In this document: positions 51,969 to 60,904 of the stretch, in pieces
How the letters are laid out: every line of letters begins with the position of its first letter
Position numbering within the stretch: position 1 is the first letter of the stretch
Assembly: GCA_020639075.1 (NCBI GenBank)
Contig: JACKHI010000001.1
Span: forward strand, 1,054,001-1,118,000
Direction of reading: 5' to 3'
DNA: 64,000 nt
DNA from: Phycisphaerales bacterium
GTDB lineage: Bacteria; Planctomycetota; Phycisphaerae; UBA1845; UTPLA1
Position numbers and translations under genes: made by a program
Notes under the pieces: generated by a model
What the model saw: the letters and a program-made list of their open reading frames with translations, nothing else
The model's database searches: none
Told to the model about the DNA's origin: nothing

Positions 51969-52597
51969 CCAAGGCCAAGGCCGAACGAGGCGGGAAGTCC
52001 CGCGACAGGCTCCGGATCGCAGTCCTGATTTCCGGTTCCGGGTCGACGCTTCAGAACCTCATCGACCGCATCGCCGACGGCCGGCTCCCGAACACGGAGA
52101 TTGCCATCGTCATCTCGTCGCGCTCCGACGTCGAAGGCGTCGCCCGCGCCGAGCGAGCACAACTGCCCTGCGAGATAATTCGCGTCAAGGACCATCCGCA
52201 GGTTGAGAAGTTCAGCGATCAGATTTCACTGACGCTGGATATCTATGCCGTCAATCTCGTCGTCCAGGCCGGTTGGATGTGCTACTGGCTACTGCCGAAT
52301 CGCTGGCTGAATAAGACCATCAATGTCCACCCGTCGTTGCTGCCAAAGTACGGCGGCAAAGGCTGCTACGGCAATCGCGTACATGAAGCCGTCCTCGCTG
52401 CCGGCGACAGAGAGACCGGCGCAACTGTTCACTGGGTAAACAACGAATACGACGCGGGCAAGATCATCGAACAGCAAACGTGCGAAGTGAAACCGGACGA
52501 CACCGTCGACACGCTGGCCCAGCGCGTTCAGGCCATCGAACGAGAACTCCTCCCTGACGTCATCAATAAGATCCGCAATCGGGAGATCAAATACTGA
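51929..52597 (+). CDS. purN: Phosphoribosylglycinamide formyltransferase (PurN-type)
   Basis: Transfers a formyl group from 10-formyl-THF to GAR in purine synthesis, 222 residues. Core motifs are intact: IAVLISGSGSTLQNLID (phosphate loop), INVHPSLLPKYGGKG (catalytic Asn and His), TVHWVNNEYDAGKII (catalytic Asp). The start is a TTG at 51929 with GAGGAAG upstream. This gives a basic 25-residue N-terminal extension (KNRSVSKRERRAKAKAERGG) that is unusual for PurN, and whose first codons overlap the hydrolase remnant. No ATG is available before the core, so TTG or a later non-ATG start must be used. Confidence 0.9.
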   Translation: MAKNRSVSKRERRAKAKAERGGKSRDRLRIAVLISGSGSTLQNLIDRIADGRLPNTEIAIVISSRSDVEGVARAERAQLPCEIIRVKDHPQVEKFSDQISLTLDIYAVNLVVQAGWMCYWLLPNRWLNKTINVHPSLLPKYGGKGCYGNRVHEAVLAAGDRETGATVHWVNNEYDAGKIIEQQTCEVKPDDTVDTLAQRVQAIERELLPDVINKIRNREIKY

Positions 52598-52616
52598 CGC
52601 CGGGCGCCATACCGAT

Positions 52617-53633
52617 TCACGGCTCCCCAGCCAGCATCACGCCATCCCACGGCACGCGCGGATCTCCCGGCATCGGATGATCCGCATACCCAACGGCACT
52701 GTTCAACGTCACGCGTCGAAATCCCGTCGTCGACCACTCGAGCAGCACATTCAACATGCGAGCATCCGTCGTCTGATACCGCTGCTCGTAATCCGATATC
52801 AACCGACCACGCAGCGTCCACAGGCCCCGCCAATAGAGTATCTGCTTGATCTCCCCATGATCCAACCGCATTACGCGCGGTGACGCCAGGGCATCTCGCA
52901 CCGCCTTGTCAAGCTGCGCATCCAACAACTCCGGGAGATACGGTCGATTCGAAATCGCAGGCCCGTCCCCGGTCACTGTCGGCAGCGCCAACTCAACACG
53001 CCAATCATCGCCCGAGATGGACCTTGCCCACGCATGCAGGTCGCGCGGCGTCCGCCATTGTCCGTCGACATGGAATGCAAACCGCTGTTCAAACCCGACA
53101 GGCACGCGTTCCGGCACGGTGATCGATGTCGACAACGAGACCAATGATCGCAGCAGTGATGCGGAATAGCAGTTCAGAATGTATGCGAGTTTCGAGTCAT
53201 TGGTTGGAAAAACGTCAGGCGTCGAAGCCGGCCCGACGACTGAAACCTGCGCGAAGAAGGAATCCAACAGTAGTCGAGCGTCAACCAACTCGCGCGGGCG
53301 AATCTGCTCGCCATTGATCGCGCGATTCAGGACCAGTCCGTAGTCCGACAGATCAAACGACGTTCGGTCGACAGCCCGAACTGGAATCTCGATATTCGTC
53401 GCAATCCCCGGAACGGTTCCGGAACATCCGGCCCCCCAGGAAAACAGAAGCACACACACAACACATGCATACAATCGTGACGCACGCCTGCGACTGTGCT
53501 GTGGGCAGTTTTGCGGTGCTCGGGCGCGACATTGGCACGACGAGCGGTTAATCCTGCCATCAAATCGACGTGAAAGATACGAATCAGGCGTCAAGAACCA
53601 TCTCCCAATGACCGCGCCATCTCGACTCGACAC
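52617..53633 (-). CDS. Probable lipoprotein, DUF547-like
   Basis: Up to 338 residues. A hydrophobic segment with a lipobox-like WGAGC (near residue 70) suggests a lipid-anchored protein and implies that the true start is downstream of the GTG at 53633, although no ATG is available before the leader. The body (about 90-330) resembles DUF547: SKLAYILNCYSASLLRSLVSL, WRTPRDLHAWARSI, HGEIKQILYWRGLWTL. Function of DUF547 is unknown. The gene abuts the thiolase stop (TGA then GTG), so it may be coupled to it. Start is uncertain. Confidence 0.65.
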   Translation of the reverse strand: MSSRDGAVIGRWFLTPDSYLSRRFDGRINRSSCQCRARAPQNCPQHSRRRASRLYACVVCVLLFSWGAGCSGTVPGIATNIEIPVRAVDRTSFDLSDYGLVLNRAINGEQIRPRELVDARLLLDSFFAQVSVVGPASTPDVFPTNDSKLAYILNCYSASLLRSLVSLSTSITVPERVPVGFEQRFAFHVDGQWRTPRDLHAWARSISGDDWRVELALPTVTGDGPAISNRPYLPELLDAQLDKAVRDALASPRVMRLDHGEIKQILYWRGLWTLRGRLISDYEQRYQTTDARMLNVLLEWSTTGFRRVTLNSAVGYADHPMPGDPRVPWDGVMLAGEP

Positions 53634-54830
53634 TCAACGCTCGAACAGGACCGCCAGTCCCTGCCCGACGCCTACGCAAAGCGTCGCCAGCCCCTTCTTC
53701 GCATTACGCCGATTCATCTCTCGCACGAGCGTCGTGGCCAATCGCGCACCGCTGCATCCCAACGGATGACCAATCGCGATCGCACCGCCGTTCACATTCA
53801 CCTTCGACGGATCCAAAGACAAATCCCGAATGCACGCCAGTGACTGCGCCGCGAACGCCTCGTTCAGCTCGATCACATCCAGATCGGCCGCGCTCCAACC
53901 GGCGCGTGCGAGCGCCTTCCGAGTTGCCGGGACAGGCCCCAACCCCATGCACGCCGGATCCACACCCGCTGACGCCGACGATCGCACAGTCGCCAATCGG
54001 CGTAACCCCAACTTTTCCGCCGTCTTCGCCTCGACAACCAACAACGCAGCCGCCCCGTCATTCAACCCGGAGCTGTTCCCGGCTGTGACGCTTCCACCTT
54101 CGCGAAATACGGGACGCAGCTTCGCGAGCGCCTCAAGCGTTGTATCGGGTCGCGGATGCTCATCCGCGTCAACGACGACGCTCTTACCCCGCCCCAGTTC
54201 GACTGTCACAGGCAGAATCTCTTCCGCCATCCGCCCCGCATCCACTGCGGCCTTGCACCGCCGTTGGCTCTCGAGCGCAAACGCATCCTGCGACTCGCGC
54301 GAGATCGCGTACTTCTCTGCGACGTTCTCCGCCGTCTCGCCCATGCTGTATGGATGATGCATCGCCGCCAGCTTGGGGTTCGTCATCCGCCAGCCGAGCG
54401 TTGTGTCGTGCATCGTCTGATTCCCGCGGCACCACGCCTCCTCCGGCTTCAACATCACGAGCGGCGCGCGACTCATACTCTCCGCCCCGCCCGCGATGAA
54501 CACATCCCCGCAGTTCGCCTCGATCATTCGTGCAGCAATCGCGACCGCCTCCAGCCCCGATGCGCAGAGTCGATTGACTGTCGTTCCCGGAACGCTGTCC
54601 GGCAAACCCGCCAACAACACCGCCATGCGCGCCGCGTTGCGATTGTCCTCGCCCGCCTGGTTCGCCGCCCCCCAATAACAATCATCGATCAACGCCGGAT
54701 CGATGCCCGACTTCTCGACAATCGCCTTGATGACCAATGCCCCCAGATCGTCCGGTCGCACCGGCGCCAAACCGCCCCGATACCGACCGACGGGCGTACG
54801 CAAACACTCAACAATCACTGCTTCACGCAT
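53634..54830 (-). CDS. Acetyl-CoA acyltransferase (thiolase)
   Basis: A 398-residue thiolase that cleaves or forms the C-C bond of acyl-CoAs. The catalytic set is complete: Cys89 in NRLCASGLEA, His355 in GHPLGCSGAR and Cys385 in LATLCVGVGQGLA. N-terminal RTPVGRYRGGLAPVRPDDL is typical for the FadA/PcaF/acetyl-CoA acetyltransferase class. It could serve beta-oxidation, aromatic catabolism or acetoacetyl-CoA metabolism; no partner genes are nearby to decide. It is divergent from the fusion gene at 55820 across a 990-base gap. Confidence 0.93.
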   Translation of the reverse strand: MREAVIVECLRTPVGRYRGGLAPVRPDDLGALVIKAIVEKSGIDPALIDDCYWGAANQAGEDNRNAARMAVLLAGLPDSVPGTTVNRLCASGLEAVAIAARMIEANCGDVFIAGGAESMSRAPLVMLKPEEAWCRGNQTMHDTTLGWRMTNPKLAAMHHPYSMGETAENVAEKYAISRESQDAFALESQRRCKAAVDAGRMAEEILPVTVELGRGKSVVVDADEHPRPDTTLEALAKLRPVFREGGSVTAGNSSGLNDGAAALLVVEAKTAEKLGLRRLATVRSSASAGVDPACMGLGPVPATRKALARAGWSAADLDVIELNEAFAAQSLACIRDLSLDPSKVNVNGGAIAIGHPLGCSGARLATTLVREMNRRNAKKGLATLCVGVGQGLAVLFER

Positions 54831-55139
54831 GTGTCATCCTTCGGGATATATGAAATCTCGCACCATGAATCGAGCCCAGAGCGTAGACCGACGATATGCG
54901 CGTCGCAAGCGCATGACTGGCGTCCACGAGCGACGTCAAAATCCGCACGAGATTCGGGCTCGCCGAAGGGCGACGTCGCGTTGTCCGCGACAGCCGCCCG
55001 GCATTGGACACATATTTGAGAATTTTTTATGTACCTCGCTTGATATTTCCAGACCTGCAGCAATAGGATTTGTATCGGAGAAGGCAGGCGAAACAGCATA
55101 ACATGCTCGGTTGCATTCCCATGAGCCGTGACCCGCACA

Positions 55140-55450
55140 CACAACCCTAGAAACGATTCAATCCCCCCTTTTCGTCGCCTCTTGGGCGACGCCGTCACGC
55201 TCGCTTGCAGGTGTTTCCCTTCCGACTCCAGAGAATTGGCCTTCCAGCGACACTCGCCTGACCGGACATTCCGCGCCTGGCGAGGCCGGAGGGGTTTTTG
55301 CGAGCCGCCCTGCCAGTTGGTCTGACCTGCGCGACTTGAACTGTCAGACCCCCACCGTGGACGTGCCCGATCACAAACTTGTGACCGTCCCTCCGTCCGC
55401 CGAACTGCCGGCGCCCTGAGCCCTCCGACCGGAAGGTCAGCACCAGTGTG
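55140..55450. ncRNA. Hairpin-rich gene-free region, candidate structured RNA
   Basis: Within the 990-base gap 54831-55819 no frame has a protein signature, but at least five stems stand out: CGTCGCC/GGCGACG (55173/55185), CTCGCC/GGCGAG (55253/55279) enclosing CGGA/TCCG, GGTCTGAC/GTCAGACC (55319/55343), TCACAA/TTGTGA (55371/55379) and GACC-GGAA-GGTC with a GNRA-type loop (55427-55438). The strand is not decided. I could not match tRNA, tmRNA, SRP RNA, RNase P RNA or 6S RNA. It could be a new noncoding RNA or a set of palindromic repeats. Confidence 0.35.
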
Positions 55451-55819
55451 ATTCACGTGGATCGCGCCGCCCCCCGGCGAATGCGAACACTGATGCCAGC
55501 AGGAATTGAAGTCACGTTGGGAATTTTTCATCATCCCGGGGGCGAGGCTTGTGGCCGCAATGACCTCGCCCCCCATTCCATTTTTACCCACAACCCTCCT
55601 GGACCCGACCGTGCGCCGCTGAACGAAACAACCTGGCGCTTCGCAACGCTCACGACGCCCCCGGATTGCCTGAATCCTCCCATCATTGCCACAATTTCCA
55701 AGCGATACGCAGTTTGGAATCCGCGGCGGATCGCGCCATAATCGCGTGCTTGGCGCCGAACGCGTTCCACTTGACGCCGGACGCGCAAACGTGATCGTCG
55801 CATCAATCCGGAGCCCCCG

Positions 55820-58033
55820 ATGTCCCGTCGCCTCGCACTGATCTGCTTGTTCCTGACGTCCGCCGCATTGGCCGGTTCCGATCAGGACGCATGGAAGAAT
55901 CTCGAACAAGTGGCCACGCAGCGCCACGGAATCCCCGGTCGCAATGCGGCACGGTTCCTTCTCGACAACCATCCGGCGCGGGATAACGGCCTCGATTCCC
56001 GGATTCTCGACGAGACTCTCGAATACGCACTCAAGGCCCGGGACGAATTCCCCTGGACCCGACGTCTCAGCAACCAGAAGTTTCACAACGATGTGCTTCC
56101 CTATGCATCGCTCGATGAGACTCGCGAACCTTGGCGCAAGAAGTTCTACGAGATCTGCAAGCCGTTTGTCGCTGACTGTAAGACGGCGACGGAAGCCGCC
56201 TGTGCGGTCAATCAGAATGTCTTCAACGCAGTCAACGTTCACTACAACACGGATCGAAGCAAGACCAACCAAAGCCCGGCCGAGGCCATCGCGGAAGGCC
56301 GTGCCACATGCACGGGATTGTCGATACTTCTCGTCGATGCCTGCCGAAGCGTCGGCATTCCCGCTCGCATCGCCGGCGTCGCCAATTGGAACGGCAAGGA
56401 GGGCAATCACACATGGGTCGAAGTCTGGGATGACGGCTGGCATTTCCTCGGCGCCGACGAACCTGATCGACGCGGCGTCGACCACGCTTGGTTCGTGCGC
56501 GATGCCATGAAGGCCATTCCCGGCGATCCCAAGTACGCCATCTGGGCCACGTCGTTTGAAAAATCACCGACGCACTTCCCGATGGTCTGGAACATCGACG
56601 ATCGGACTGTTCCCGGCGTGGATGTAACGGAGCGGTACCTCACGCCGTTCAAAGGGACGAATGGCGGCGCACTTCGATTCGTCCGCCTCTGGACGAAGGA
56701 AGGCGGCGATCGCGTCTGTGCCGTGATCTCGATCCTCAATGAAAATGGCAGGCGCCTTCGAAAAATCGCGACCCGCGCCGGGACGTCCGACCTGAACGAC
56801 ATGCCGAGCTTCACGATCGTCCCCGAGACGCAGCGACGACTCATCGTCGAATACGATGGACAGGCTCGCAGCACAATCGTCTCGGCCACCGACGACAACG
56901 TGCAGACGCTCGAACTCTACTGGGACACGCTGACGCCGCTTAGCGATGCGGACAGTCTTTACGCTCCGCTGTCGAAGGCGAACGCCGAGGCAATCGTCAC
57001 GCAAACAGAAAGCGATCGTGCCGAAGCGATCACCAACTCGCGAAAGAACGAACTCGACGCTCACGTCATCGAGGCGGCCCACAACAAGCTCCGACTTCTG
57101 GAGAAGACATTCGGCGACGCGCCGGCCGATGGGCGCAGTCTCTGGATCTCGCTCCACGGCGGCGGCGGCGCGCCGGAGTCGGTCAACGATCAGCAATGGC
57201 AGAATCAGATTACGCTCTATGAACCGGCCGAAGGCATCTACATTGCACCGCGCGCGCCAACGGACACATGGAACCTCTGGCATCAGGAACATATCGATCC
57301 GTTGCTCGACCGGCTCATTGAAACTTATGTCGCCGCGCGAAACGTCAATCCCGACAAGGTCTACCTTCTCGGCTACTCCGCGGGCGGCGACGGCGTTTAC
57401 CAACTTGCGCCGAGGATGGCGGATCGTTTCGCCGCTGCCAGCATGATGGCAGGACATCCCAACGAGGCGAAGCCGTTGGGACTGCGCAATCTGCCGTTCG
57501 CCATTTTCGCAGGCGCGGACGACGACGCCTACAATCGCAACACGGTCGCGGCGAACTGGGGCAAGTTGCTCGACGACCTGCGGGCGAACGATCCGGACGG
57601 CTATCCGCATCGCACGACGATCTATCCCGGTCTCGGCCACTGGATGAACGGCAAAGACAAGGAAGCGATTCCATGGATGGCGGCCCAGTCGCGGCATCCA
57701 TGGCCCGATCGCGTCGTCTGGTATCAGGACGACGTGACGCACAATCGCTTTTACTGGCTCAAGCTCCGCAAGAAGGATGTAAAGCAGGGCCAGACAATCA
57801 TCGCCGACGTCAAGGGGCAGACGATCACGATCCAGTCTTCCGACGTCAACGCACTGACGCTGCGTCTTCGCGACACGCTTGTCGATCTCGACTTACCGAT
57901 CAAGGTCGTCGTCAACGACGTGACAGTCTTCGAAGGCCGCGTCTCTCGCACGCGGGCCGTCATCGAACAAACTCTCAGGGAACGCAACGACGCCCCCGCC
58001 GCCGCAACGGCGGAGCTGCCGATTGACTGGTGA
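55820..58033 (+). CDS. Secreted transglutaminase-like/esterase fusion
   Basis: A 737-residue exported protein (signal LALICLFLTSAALAG). Residues 120-230 form a transglutaminase-like Cys protease fold: Cys164 (GRATCTGLSILLVDACRSVG), His197 (NHTWVEVWDDGWHF) and an Asp in GADEPD. After a middle beta domain comes an alpha/beta-hydrolase of the polyhydroxybutyrate-depolymerase/esterase type (about 430-650): SLHGGGGAPESV, nucleophile Ser520 in LLGYSAGGDGVYQLA, acid in FAGADDDAYN, His607 in GLGHWMNG. Both active sites look complete. The fusion suggests peptide or ester hydrolysis outside the cell. AT-poor, no unusual codon use. Confidence 0.88.
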   Translation: MSRRLALICLFLTSAALAGSDQDAWKNLEQVATQRHGIPGRNAARFLLDNHPARDNGLDSRILDETLEYALKARDEFPWTRRLSNQKFHNDVLPYASLDETREPWRKKFYEICKPFVADCKTATEAACAVNQNVFNAVNVHYNTDRSKTNQSPAEAIAEGRATCTGLSILLVDACRSVGIPARIAGVANWNGKEGNHTWVEVWDDGWHFLGADEPDRRGVDHAWFVRDAMKAIPGDPKYAIWATSFEKSPTHFPMVWNIDDRTVPGVDVTERYLTPFKGTNGGALRFVRLWTKEGGDRVCAVISILNENGRRLRKIATRAGTSDLNDMPSFTIVPETQRRLIVEYDGQARSTIVSATDDNVQTLELYWDTLTPLSDADSLYAPLSKANAEAIVTQTESDRAEAITNSRKNELDAHVIEAAHNKLRLLEKTFGDAPADGRSLWISLHGGGGAPESVNDQQWQNQITLYEPAEGIYIAPRAPTDTWNLWHQEHIDPLLDRLIETYVAARNVNPDKVYLLGYSAGGDGVYQLAPRMADRFAAASMMAGHPNEAKPLGLRNLPFAIFAGADDDAYNRNTVAANWGKLLDDLRANDPDGYPHRTTIYPGLGHWMNGKDKEAIPWMAAQSRHPWPDRVVWYQDDVTHNRFYWLKLRKKDVKQGQTIIADVKGQTITIQSSDVNALTLRLRDTLVDLDLPIKVVVNDVTVFEGRVSRTRAVIEQTLRERNDAPAAATAELPIDW

Positions 58034-58543
58034 CGCCTTTGCGACGGTCGTTGCACCGCGATTCCATGTAATCCGCGTTTGCAGAAGGTAAGCCGTGCGT
58101 TCGACTCGGCTTGCGATGGATTGCGCGTTGCGCCGGGGGGTGCAAACTGGCGCAAATTGTGCAACTTTCCGAGGCAGGACCGAGGATTCGATGGATCCGG
58201 TGACGGGCGGACATTGAGAGGCGATGGTTTCGCGATTGTCGGGCTGGATGTCCGTTTCGGCGTTTTCATCAGTCAACTCCCCACGCCGCAATGGGTCGGC
58301 TCCTTTGCGGCAGGAAAATTCGCGTGCAAACTCTCGCAAAGTGTCGCAAAGTGTCGCAAACGCTCGCAAATTCGTGCGAGTGCGATCACGGCGACTTCCT
58401 CGGGCTTCGTCGCGGCCGCTTTCTTTTGCGGCTGATCAATGGGCTTGGTCGGCGCTTCGGTTGGCGTTACACCACGGCCATACTTTTCGTTCAACGGCGT
58501 CGTAGAACATGGCGCGCTGATCCGTCGTCTTCCCGTCCCCGCG
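58034..58543. repeat. Intergenic stretch with 10-base-phased GCAAA arrays
   Basis: GCAAA occurs at 58326, 58336, 58346, 58356 and 58366, exactly 10 bases apart (units like GTGTCGCAAA), and at 58142 and 58152 with GCAAC at 58161. The run at 58321-58380 is nearly the reverse complement of 38551-38610, 20 kb away, including the flanking words GCACGAATTTGCG and GATCACG. No gene is credible in the rest of this gap. Confidence 0.7.
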
Positions 58544-59062
58544 TCAACGAACCGACGTGAATACGAACACCTCATGCCGGCAGGCGATCGTGTGCAGTCG
58601 GCGAAGCTGCCCTGCAACACTGATCCAGACGCTTCCCGTTTGTTGTGACATCGAAATCCCAGCGAGGAGGCGCAGCTCGTTCGCGATGGGTTCACACAAA
58701 TCCGCCGGCACGGGCCTCATTTCAATCCAGCGCGCCTTCGGATGCTCGAAGGACGGACTGGTCGCGGTCTCGATCGCGGGCAATTCGCAACTCGACTGTT
58801 TCGGCCGGTTCAGGTCGTCCGCCAGTCGCGCTTCTTGTTCATTCACGTTCGAATCGGCCTCGTGCGGAATGAAGTACGATATCTTCAGCTCACCGTCACG
58901 GGGACATGGCGAAAAGTGCACGCAGAGGGCCTCGTCCCTGACGGCTTGTATGAGGACAAGGTGGAGGAGTTGGAGCCCCGGATTGGGATTCGGGGACTGC
59001 CCCGGCCGAGTGCCTGACAGCACGCGATCGCCGAGAAACCAACGAGTCAACATCTCCAGCAT
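58544..59062 (-). CDS. Small protein resembling the N-terminal domain of GspE/PilB ATPases
   Basis: A 172-residue protein starting at ATG 59062 behind an excellent GGAGGG. The middle reads like the N2 domain of type II secretion/type IV pilus ATPases (LVLIQAVRDEALCVHFSPC ~ xILxxAIRxxASDIHxEP; IANELRLLAGISMSQQTGSV ~ VxxRLKxxAGxDIAExxxPQ). The Walker A and B parts of such ATPases are absent, so it is not an ATPase by itself. It may bind a secretion-system partner. The similarity is read by eye and is modest. Confidence 0.6.
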   Translation of the reverse strand: MLEMLTRWFLGDRVLSGTRPGQSPNPNPGLQLLHLVLIQAVRDEALCVHFSPCPRDGELKISYFIPHEADSNVNEQEARLADDLNRPKQSSCELPAIETATSPSFEHPKARWIEMRPVPADLCEPIANELRLLAGISMSQQTGSVWISVAGQLRRLHTIACRHEVFVFTSVR

Positions 59063-59210
59063 TGTCACGGCCCTCCGTTTGTCGCTGTGCATCAGGCAAT
59101 CTTATTGTACGCCAGCCGGCGCGATGGATCGTGATTTTGCATTCCTCGGGGCGTGCGATGAGAGAGTTTCGCATTATTAGTCTCGCCGGCGGGACGACGC
59201 TGGTGATCTG

Positions 59211-59700
59211 GTGATGCGTACGGCCGTGAGTTTCGTTGGACACGAGCGTGCGTGCCTGGCGTTGGGGGACAAGCGTGGCGCCCCGTGCCCGGTGCGGCGT
59301 TATGCCGCGGCCATCGCTGGCCGGGCTCGGTGGGAATATCACTCCCGCATGATTGCCTCTACGGGCGACACTGTCCGGGATTTCCGCCGCCCCATCGGGG
59401 CGGAAACAGAGGAGATAAACGCATTCCACGGGTTGCGCTGCGACCGCTGCGCGGTCGTCGCTCCACCCGTGGCAACGATCCGGCGCTCCTTCGGAGCGAG
59501 ATTGAGTCGAGAAACAGGGTTTTTTGGGGGACAATCGCGCCAATCGAGAATCCGTTCTCGAATATCCAGACTGTCTCACTGTGGCGGCAAGCATGGCACT
59601 TGGCGTGCTTCGTTCTTGGGGACAAGCATTGCGCCGAGCCCCGCAACACGGCCATGACTGGCCGTGCTCGGCGGGAGATGTCGGGACGCAGCGACTTCTT
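59211..59700. repeat. Cluster of extragenic palindromes
   Basis: Hairpins follow each other: CCGCCCC-ATC-GGGGCGG (about 59389), a long CCACGGGT...ACCCGTGG stem around GCGACCGC/GCGGTCG (59428-59476), GCTCC-TTC-GGAGC (about 59485). A module of the form GGGGACAAGC...GGCCAT-n4-GGCC...GCTCGG-GGGA occurs twice (about 59266-59334 and 59617-59680). No gene is credible in 59063-59712. Confidence 0.6.
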
Positions 59701-59712
59701 CTTGTTCATATG

Positions 59713-59741
59713 AAAACGGCGACTGCGTTGCAGTCGCCGTT
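59713..59741 (-). terminator. Intrinsic terminator after rpsG
   Basis: AACGGCGACTGC (59715-59726) pairs with GCAGTCGCCGTT (59730-59741), loop GTT; on the minus strand TTTT follows. It ends the rpoC-rpsL-rpsG transcript. Confidence 0.9.
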
Positions 59742-59774
59742 GATGGAATCGGGATGTCGAATCTTCGCGAGAGC

Positions 59775-60251
59775 TTACCAGGCGAAGTGCGCGAAGGCCT
59801 TGTTGGCGTCGGCCATGCGATGGACGTTTTCGCGGGTGTTGACCGCGGCGCCCTGGCCGTTAAAGGCGTCGAGGAGTTCCGATGCGAGTCGGTCCTTCAT
59901 GGGTCGGCCCTTCTTCGCGCGGGCGGCTTCGATGATCCAGCGGATCGCGAGGGCCTGGCTGCGTTTCGGATTGACGGCCATCGGGACCTGGTAGTTGGAA
60001 CCGCCGACGCGCTTGCTGCGGATCTGCACGCTCGGCCGAACGTTCTGGATGGCCTTCTCGAAAACTTCCAGCGCCGGTCGATCGCCGACACGCTTGGCGG
60101 CGGCTTCCATGGCGTCGTACATGATTTTCTGCGATACCGTCTTCTTGCCGGCGTGCATCATGCAGTTAATGAACTTCGAAACCAGTTTGCTGTTGAACCG
60201 GGGATCGGGTCGAAGTTGATCCTCGGACTTAGTCCAGCGCTTAAAACCCAT
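59775..60251 (-). CDS. rpsG: 30S ribosomal protein S7
   Basis: 158-residue S7, which binds the 3' major domain of 16S rRNA and nucleates head assembly. The start is ATG 60251 (MGFKRWTKSEDQLRPDPRFN), the canonical S7 beginning; the longer frame adds unrelated residues. Motifs: VSKFINCMMHAGKKTVSQKI, NVRPSVQIRSKRVGGSNYQVP, RENVHRMADANKAFAHF. A strong terminator follows. No fusA or tufA gene follows rpsG here, unlike the usual str operon. Confidence 0.97.
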   Translation of the reverse strand: MGFKRWTKSEDQLRPDPRFNSKLVSKFINCMMHAGKKTVSQKIMYDAMEAAAKRVGDRPALEVFEKAIQNVRPSVQIRSKRVGGSNYQVPMAVNPKRSQALAIRWIIEAARAKKGRPMKDRLASELLDAFNGQGAAVNTRENVHRMADANKAFAHFAW

Positions 60252-60396
60252 CTGGAAATACCTTTCTTCATTCTGGCGTTCGGTGCGCCCCGGGGCGACT
60301 TCCGAACCATGCCGGCGAATAGCACTCGCCGATCGCCATACTGGACCGACACGCGTCGGCCGCTGACACACTCAGACGATCCTGACTTTTCAGTCG

Positions 60397-60789
60397 TTAC
60401 TTCTTGCGCTTCGTGCCGTACTTGCTTCGGCTCTGATTTCGTCGAACGCCGAACTTTTCCTGCTGTTCGACGGACGCACAGTCGAGCGCGCCGCGCACGA
60501 TGTGATAGCGAATACCGGGAAGGTCGCGGACACGACCGCCGCGGACGAGCACGATCGAGTGCTCCTGCAGGTTGTGACCGATACCGGGGATATACGCCGT
60601 GACTTCGCGGCCGTTTGACAGGCGAACGCGGGCCACTTTACGAAGGGCCGAGTTCGGCTTCTTCGGCGTCATCGTCTTCACGATGAGACAGACGCCGCGA
60701 CGCTGCGGGCAGTTATCCAAGTCGCGCGACTTGGACTTCTTCCGCTCGATCTCGCGCGGACTTCGACAAAGCTGATTAATCGTTGGCAT
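60397..60789 (-). CDS. rpsL: 30S ribosomal protein S12
   Basis: 130-residue S12, at the decoding centre and the site of streptomycin-resistance mutations. It starts at ATG 60789 (MPTINQLCRSPREIE) behind AGAGGT. Key segments: TMTPKKPNSALRKVARVRLSNG (with the Lys that streptomycin-resistance mutations alter, present here as PKKPNS), YIPGIGHNLQEHSIVLVRGGRVRDLPG, and the basic tail. Second gene of rpoC-rpsL-rpsG. Confidence 0.97.
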   Translation of the reverse strand: MPTINQLCRSPREIERKKSKSRDLDNCPQRRGVCLIVKTMTPKKPNSALRKVARVRLSNGREVTAYIPGIGHNLQEHSIVLVRGGRVRDLPGIRYHIVRGALDCASVEQQEKFGVRRNQSRSKYGTKRKK

Positions 60790-60904
60790 AGCTACCTCTG
60801 TTACTGCCTGTTCGTCGCCGGCGCTCGGGCGTCGGATCGCAATCGATCTGGCGCCTCTCGCCGACATTCGAGCCGCGTAATATACGCCAGACTCGCACTT
60901 TTCG

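Noticed and set aside
55421..55445. SRP RNA because of the CCGGAAGG hairpin
   Set aside because: The surrounding conserved words of domain IV (GTCAGGTCCGGAAGGAAGCAGCC-like) are missing; only the GGAA loop is shared.
54815..56485. A 556-codon minus-strand frame covering the 54.8-55.8 kb gap
   Set aside because: Its upstream half is antisense to the transglutaminase-esterase gene and the rest has no protein signature and runs through hairpins.
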